Assembly: GCF_000485595.1 (NCBI RefSeq)
Contig: NW_014577284.1
Location: 72,551 to 92,937 of the forward strand
From: Priapulus caudatus
Lineage: Eukaryota > Priapulida > Priapulimorpha > Priapulimorphida > Priapulidae
DNA length: 20,387 bases
Reading direction: 5' to 3'
Shown here: piece by piece, positions 15,621 to 20,387 of the stretch
Layout: every line of letters begins with the position of its first letter
How positions within the stretch are numbered: the first letter of the stretch is position 1
The notes under the pieces: model-generated
The model's database searches: none
Seen by the model: the letters and a program-made list of their open reading frames with translations, nothing else
What the model was told of the DNA's origin: nothing
Translations under genes and position numbers: made by a program

Positions 15621-16135
15621 GCAGGCGAACACGCACGGGCGTGGGGGTGGGGTGATTGGTGAGCCGAGGAGCGCGGGACCGCGCCATGCGCTGCGAGACG
15701 CTGCGCGGCAAAGCAGAGACACGTGTGCCCGCGGTGAAGAACAGCGCATAAGTACGAGGGGGCAAGACGCCGGGGAGAGAGCCAACCAGCGCGCAGCGCA
15801 GTGGGATGACGGCCGGAAGTAGGACCAGACACATCAAGAGCGCTCGGCACGCGGCCGCCGCCAGAAAAGTTAACCTCCTGTCGAAGCGCGCGCCGAACGG
15901 GACGATGGAGGGCCGCCACGACCAGCCCACGCCGAGGGCGTGCTACAGCGCACGGAGAAACACCGAGTACACGCAGGTGAGCGCGCACGCGTGCCGAGGA
16001 GGAAACGTGGGGTGAACGGCTACCACAGCGCGGGCAGTCACGGGCGCAGGCGGGGCCGCCGGAGATGGCAGCTCGACAAGCGCGCGGACAATGCGCGGGG
16101 GGGGGCAGCGGGAGAGACCGGGCCCACGAGGCACA
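15621..16135. other. GC-rich spacer between GA and CA tracts
   Basis: High GC and CpG. Open frames on both strands have no recognisable content. A G9 run lies near 16099-16107. Confidence 0.55.
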
Positions 16136-16211
16136 CGCATCACACGACACACACACACACACATCACACACACACACACACACACACACAAGACACACAC
16201 ACACACACACA

Positions 16212-16262
<51 letters not shown>

Positions 16263-16322
16263 CACACACGACACGACCACACACATGACCCCCCCCCCCC
16301 ACACACACACACACACACAGGC
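16136..16322 (+). repeat. (CA)n tract of about 185 bp with a C10 run
   Basis: CACA repeats are broken by single TCACA, GACAC, CCACA and AAACA units; a C-only run lies at about 16290-16300. Confidence 0.95.
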
Positions 16323-18350
16323 ACACACGCCGCGCGGGGGAGGTGATCGCAAATGGCGCGGCAGGCCACCGCAGCTGCGCTATGGCAAAGAAAGGGTGTC
16401 AAAGGTGCAGCGCGAATCACCGAAGCAAAGCCCCCCCGGGGCGGCGGCGGTGGCCGCCGCCGCCGTGGGGGGGCGAGGAAGAGGGAGGCACGGGGAAGGT
16501 AGCGGGCCGTGCCAAGGAAGGGAGGGGAAAGAGAAGAGCGGCAGACCAGAGGGACCCGAGACATAACCACGCCACGCGGCAGGAGGAGCGGGTGTGAGTT
16601 GGAGAGAGAGGCAGGGCGGGAGAGAGAGTATTTACGCGTGCCATATGCGTGGTGGGGCGTGCGCGCGTGCGGGATCGCGTGTGGGGGCGGGACGAGCGCG
16701 GGGTGCGGAGTCCGGCAAAGGGCACGGATGACACCTGGTCCGGAGACATCACCAACCAGCTCCGATGCATCGGAGCGGCCGTGGACAGAGATACGTAACC
16801 GTGGACAGTGAGACTAGCGGAGCCCCACGAGAGAAGCGCACGCACCTGCAAGCCCTCAATCGATGACGGGCATTGACCCCACGCGAGGGGACGCTCCAAG
16901 CGCTCTGCGCGAACAACACGGACGCAATCCACCCGCCCGCGATCGAGGCGCGTAGCGAGCGTGGCGTGGACCGTGATATAGGCAAGTGAGAGACTAATAA
17001 GAGGAAAGCCAGCGCCGTCGGGTGCGTGCGTACGGTGTGCGCTGCGCGAGGGCGTCCGCCAACCAGGTTGCGCGCCAGCCAGGGTCGTACATGGGCGGCG
17101 TGGGCGCCGCTCGGCCTCCAGGGTGCGGCGCAGGGAGGCGGAGGCGGCGCGCCGCGACGGGGCGCGGGAGAAGCCATAAGGCCAAGGAAAGCATGGACGC
17201 CCCGGCGGAAGATCAACGAGGGCGGGACCAACAAAGGAGCCGGCTGAAGCGCCAGATGCGGCCGGCGGGGCCGCGAGGTGTGTCAGTGTGTGAGGCGAGA
17301 CGCAGACGGTCGACGAGAAAGTATGTGACGGCGCCAACAGCGCAGCGCTGCGGGACGCCTAATGCGTCCCCCGCCTGACACACCTACCCACAGCACACCA
17401 CACGCACGGCGCCCGGCCGCCCGGCGTGCGGCGCGCCGCGCTGGACGTGCTAGCTGCGTGACGCTCGCGCTAGCTGTGCCTGAGCTGCATGCGGCGCGTC
17501 CACCGGATCCGGATGTATCACTGCTGCCTGGCGCGGCGTGTAGGAGAGCCACGGGCGGTAGGGTCGGGGTCGCTTTGCGCGGCCGGGTGTACCGCGCGCC
17601 GACCACACGCGCGTTGCTCGCCCTTCACGTTCCCGGGTGCCCGCAGTTAAGCTCGCGCTCCGCGCGCGCTCTGCGTGCTGCGTGACCCGCGCGCTCGCGC
17701 GTCGCGCGCGCGCGTGGCCCACTGTCCTCGTGCGCCTACGCTGGTCTGGGTGCGGCGGCGAGCCGTGCTTAGCTGTGGCTGTGCTATGCTGCTGCGTGCC
17801 CGTCCCCGTGCGTGCGTGTGCATGGGCGCGCGCCCTCATTGCCTGGCGGGCCTCCCCGTTCGGCCCTCGCTGTACGCTGCGCGCCGTTGCCGCCTGTCGG
17901 GCGCTCTCTCTCGCTGCCTCGTCCGCTGCTCTCTCGCGTTCCTCTCCGTCGTCCTCTTCGTGCTCTCTGCTCCTGCGCTCGCGCGCGCTTCGTTGTCTCT
18001 TCTCGGCGCTCTCCGCGCCCTGCGATCGCCGTGCGTGCCGGTCCGGCGGCCTGTCCGTCGGCCGTTACTGTCGGCCGTGCGAGTCGCTGCTCGTGCGTCA
18101 TCGGTGCTGGTGTGTCACTGTCGTGTGCGTGTGTGCCTGTGTCTGTGCTGTGTTCTCTGCGTCCGCGTGCTGTGTGTGTCGGTGTCGACTTGTTTGCGTG
18201 GTGCGGTGCGTGCGCAGTGCGCGTCCGTCGTGCTGCGCAGCGGTGCGTGCTGCGTTGCATGCATGCGTGCGTGCATGCGTAAGCAGACGCAGTCACGGCT
18301 CGCATTCTGCGTGCACGACGCTGGCTCTTTGTCCTCAATACGTGCATAAA
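16323..18350. other. GC-rich block without a supported gene
   Basis: About 2 kb of very GC- and CpG-rich DNA. Frames of 100-321 codons are open on both strands at once, with Arg/Ala/Cys/Pro-rich products and no family motif, as expected when stops are rare. It contains the hairpin at 16431-16473. It could be a CpG island of a neighbouring gene, but no transcript is visible. Confidence 0.5.
16431..16473. repeat. CGG/CCG hairpin bounded by C7 and G7
   Basis: C7 and GGGGCGGCGGCGG pair across a TGG loop with CCGCCGCCGCC and G7. Nearly all of its pairs are G-C. Confidence 0.85.
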
Positions 18351-18419
18351 TTACAGCATAAGTACGATTCCCCCAGAGACTCCTCCGCAGCATACGACTG
18401 CGGTCATAAACGTACACGT

Positions 18420-18570
18420 ACGGCGTGCGTGCGTGGCTGGCGCGTCTGTCGAGAAGCTGTGTGCGCGCGCATATGCGCGCGTGCGCGCGTGCGTGTGTGT
18501 GTGTGTGCGTGCGCGCGTGCGTGCGAGTGTGTTGCGTGTGTGCGAGTGTGTCGCGTGCGTGCGCGAACAG
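18420..18570 (+). repeat. GT/GCGT microsatellite region
   Basis: Mixed GCGT, GTGT and GCGC units with a palindromic GCGCGCATATGCGCGC at about 18464-18479. Confidence 0.85.
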
Positions 18571-18794
18571 TCGAGAACACGATTCCCGGATTGTCTCGAT
18601 AGTCGAGCAGGCGTGTGTCGCCTAGAGTGCACGGGCATTACATATTGTCGCTCAGCCACGCAGACTGCTTCAGTGGGAATGGATGGAGGCAGAATCGTCT
18701 TCAGTCAACGTCCACAGACGCCCCCTGCACGTGAAAACGCGTGTGAAGTGTAGGCGCATATTCACGATGACAGAGAACAACCGTGGCCAACGCA

Positions 18795-18838
18795 CGCACG
18801 CGCTCACGCACGCACGCACGCACGCACGTACGCACGCG
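18795..18838 (+). repeat. (ACGC)n microsatellite
   Basis: About ten ACGC tetramers with minor changes. Confidence 0.92.
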
Positions 18839-18839
18839 T

Positions 18840-19205
18840 GCTCATGCCACATGAATATTCGGGGTTGTAATATTATGTTGAAGCTAGTTGCGCTACTCGC
18901 ATATTATTGTATTATTATATATTATTATAATATAATTATACATAATAATATTCAATTCAAAAAATGTCAATATAATAAATATTATATATGTATTGAAATA
19001 CCGCGCTTTGCGCGTGTCTGCACGGTGCGGTGTTCAAAGCGGAACTTGCTCGATTACATAAAAGTGTAGATGTGATTATAGATGCTGCGATTCATGCCTT
19101 TGTGGTATGATAATCCATGCATGGTTTCCAGGCCAAATTGGATTTATTCTTTGCGTGATATTTTTGCGTAGCGAATAAGCCTGGAAACTCGAACTACGGG
19201 TTGCA
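18840..19205. other. AT-rich stretch with a fold-back structure
   Basis: 18895-18990 is nearly pure A and T. At 19124-19188, GTTTCCAGGC and GCCTGGAAAC form a 10-bp stem, extended inward by TTATTC against GAATAA. No gene seen. Confidence 0.6.
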
Positions 19206-19209
19206 CGCT

Positions 19210-19310
19210 GACAGCAACGATCACGTGTTCACTGCCGACAAGATCAGTCACGTGATTACTCGCTGGCAGCAGCGGTCACGTGTTCACTGCCGACAAGATC
19301 AGTCCGCATT
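19210..19310 (+). repeat. Two copies of a 55-bp unit with CACGTG boxes
   Basis: TCACGTGTTCACTGCCGACA followed by AGATCAGTC occurs at 19221 and 19276. Three CACGTG palindromes lie at about 19222, 19249 and 19277. Confidence 0.88.
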
Positions 19311-19317
19311 CGATTTC

Positions 19318-19855
19318 TACGACGCTATCACTATAGTTGTTGCCGCCGCGTCATGACGCTATCAGCGTGATTGCTACCGCCGCGTCATGACGCTATCAGC
19401 GTGGTTGCTACCACCGCGTCATGACGCTATCAGCGTGGTTGCTACCGCCGCGTCATGTTGCTACGGCCGCGTCATGACGTAATCAGCGTGGTTGCTACCG
19501 CCACGTCAGACGCTATCACTATAGTTGCTACGGTCGTTGCTGCGGCCGCGTCATGACGCTTTCACTATAGTTGCTATCGCCGCGTCATGTTGCTACGGCC
19601 GCGTCATAACGCTATCACCGTCGATACTACCGCCGCGTCATGACGCTATCACCGTGTTTGCTACCGCCACGTCATGAAGGTATCAGCGTCGATACTGCCG
19701 CCGCGTCATGGCGCTTTCACCGTGGTTGTTACCACCGCGTCATGCCGCTATCACTATAGTTGCTACGGCCGCGTCATGACGCAATCAGCGTTGTTGTTGC
19801 CACCGCGTCATGACGCTATCACCGTCGTTGCTACCGCCGCGCCATGACGCCACCG
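19318..19855 (+). repeat. 34-bp satellite, 16 copies
   Basis: The unit contains CGCGTCATGACGCTATCA, then SYGTGGTTGCTACCGC. The TCATG anchor falls at 19351, 19385, 19419, 19453, 19472, 19506, 19551, 19585, 19604, 19638, 19672, 19706, 19740, 19774, 19808 and 19842: steps of 34 except two of 19 and one of 45. The palindrome GTCATGAC is in most units. A CACTATAGTTG variant replaces the centre in several. Confidence 0.93.
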
Positions 19856-20290
19856 CCACGTCGACGTGACGGCTTGGACGTGTTGGCGTGGCGTGGCGGT
19901 GGCGCGGCGGGGCCGGGGGTCGCGGTAACGTGTGGCCCGCGCGCGGGCGACGTACGTGCGGTTCTCGTCGCGTGTGTGCGGCGCGTTGTAATCCGTGCGC
20001 TGTCTGCACGCGCGACTTGTTTTGATTATACCCCGCTTTTGTTCTCTTTCTGAATTCGTCGGTTGCGTCTAGAGCTGCGTCGGCGCGCGCTGTTGTCGGC
20101 CGTTGAACCTTGAATCTCCCTACATCGTACACGAGCATAGATGTAGATGTTATCTCTGCTGCAGTGAGGTGCGACCAGCGTTCTCACGGCGTTCTCGTAA
20201 CGAGATAGTAAGCGTGGGAAAAACGAAAGCGAGAGAGCGACAGGGGAGAGTAGGGAGAAAGATGCATGGAGAGCGAGAGAAAGTTTTAGA
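19856..20290. other. GC-rich flank of the satellite, then unique DNA
   Basis: It begins with a perfect palindrome CACGTCGACGTG (19857-19868) and GC-rich sequence to 20010. No gene seen. Confidence 0.6.
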
Positions 20291-20307
20291 GTGAGAGAGA
20301 GAGAGAC

Positions 20308-20349
<42 letters not shown>

Positions 20350-20387
20350 CAGACAGGGGAGAAATATATGAACGAGAGGAGAGAGAA
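20285..20387 (+). repeat. Second GA tract, running off the window end
   Basis: (GA)n with few interruptions from about 20290, similar in style to the tract at 14636-15620. The end is not seen. Confidence 0.93.

Noticed and set aside
14281-15930. 549-codon and 394-codon open frames over the GA tract
   Set aside because: They arise because one strand lacks T and the other is CT-rich; products are Leu/Ser or Arg/Glu low complexity, open in several frames at once.
16136-16322. His/Thr-rich and Cys/Val-rich frames
   Set aside because: Direct translations of (CA)n and (GT)n.
16417-18602. Frames of 100-321 codons in the GC-rich block on both strands
   Set aside because: Overlapping on both strands, no motif, composition-driven; stops are rare at this GC content.
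19330-19750. CACTATAG words resembling a phage T7 promoter core
   Set aside because: They are part of a satellite unit in a eukaryotic genome, and the rest of the promoter is missing.

Overview
The window is nuclear DNA of a non-vertebrate animal. It holds spliced genes with GT-AG introns, a tRNA-derived SINE remnant, TTAGGG-type telomere-like repeats inside an intron, CpG that is not depleted, and many microsatellites and minisatellites. The only gene I can name is a selenocysteine-containing thioredoxin reductase. Most insects and the nematode cytosolic enzyme lack the selenocysteine, and arthropods usually have TTAGG telomeres, so a non-arthropod invertebrate is the best guess. I cannot name the species.

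Positions 1-7100 hold the 3' two thirds of the thioredoxin reductase gene on the + strand. Ten exons can be placed (334-405, 713-732, 1202-1294, 1898-2093, 2856-2998, 4130-4225, 4719-4811, 5268-5339, 5694-5788, 6237-6366). The N-terminal part, with the first redox CxxxxC, lies upstream of the window. The protein ends Gly-Cys-Sec-Gly: the TGA at 6358-6360 is followed by GGA and TAA. A SECIS-type stem-loop, needed to read that TGA, folds at 6883-6966 in the 3' UTR. The last six exons are in perfect frame and phase. The first four match the family well but carry five apparent single-base insertions, which are either sequence errors or real damage. The introns hold a fold-back element with a telomere-like array, a 31-bp minisatellite and ATG-triplet arrays.

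Positions 7100-14,600 are mostly non-coding. One convincing exon of an unrecognised gene lies on the - strand at 10908-11103. An ambiguous exon-like block lies at about 9376-9545, open on both strands. There are several fold-back structures: a 40-nt hairpin at 8335-8374, a palindromic microsatellite at 8895-8966, a 314-bp inverted-terminal-repeat element at 10531-10844, a perfect 24-bp palindrome at 11262-11285 and a second inverted-repeat element at 13572-13766. A degenerate minisatellite lies at 12430-12600.

Positions 14,600-20,387 are dominated by low-complexity DNA: about 1 kb of GA-rich purine tract, a CA tract, a GC-rich block with a CGG hairpin, GCGT/ACGC microsatellites, a 16-copy 34-bp satellite at 19318-19855 and a second GA tract running off the end. 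The long open frames here follow from base composition (the GA strand has almost no T, so no stops; the GC-rich block has few stops). I call no genes in them.
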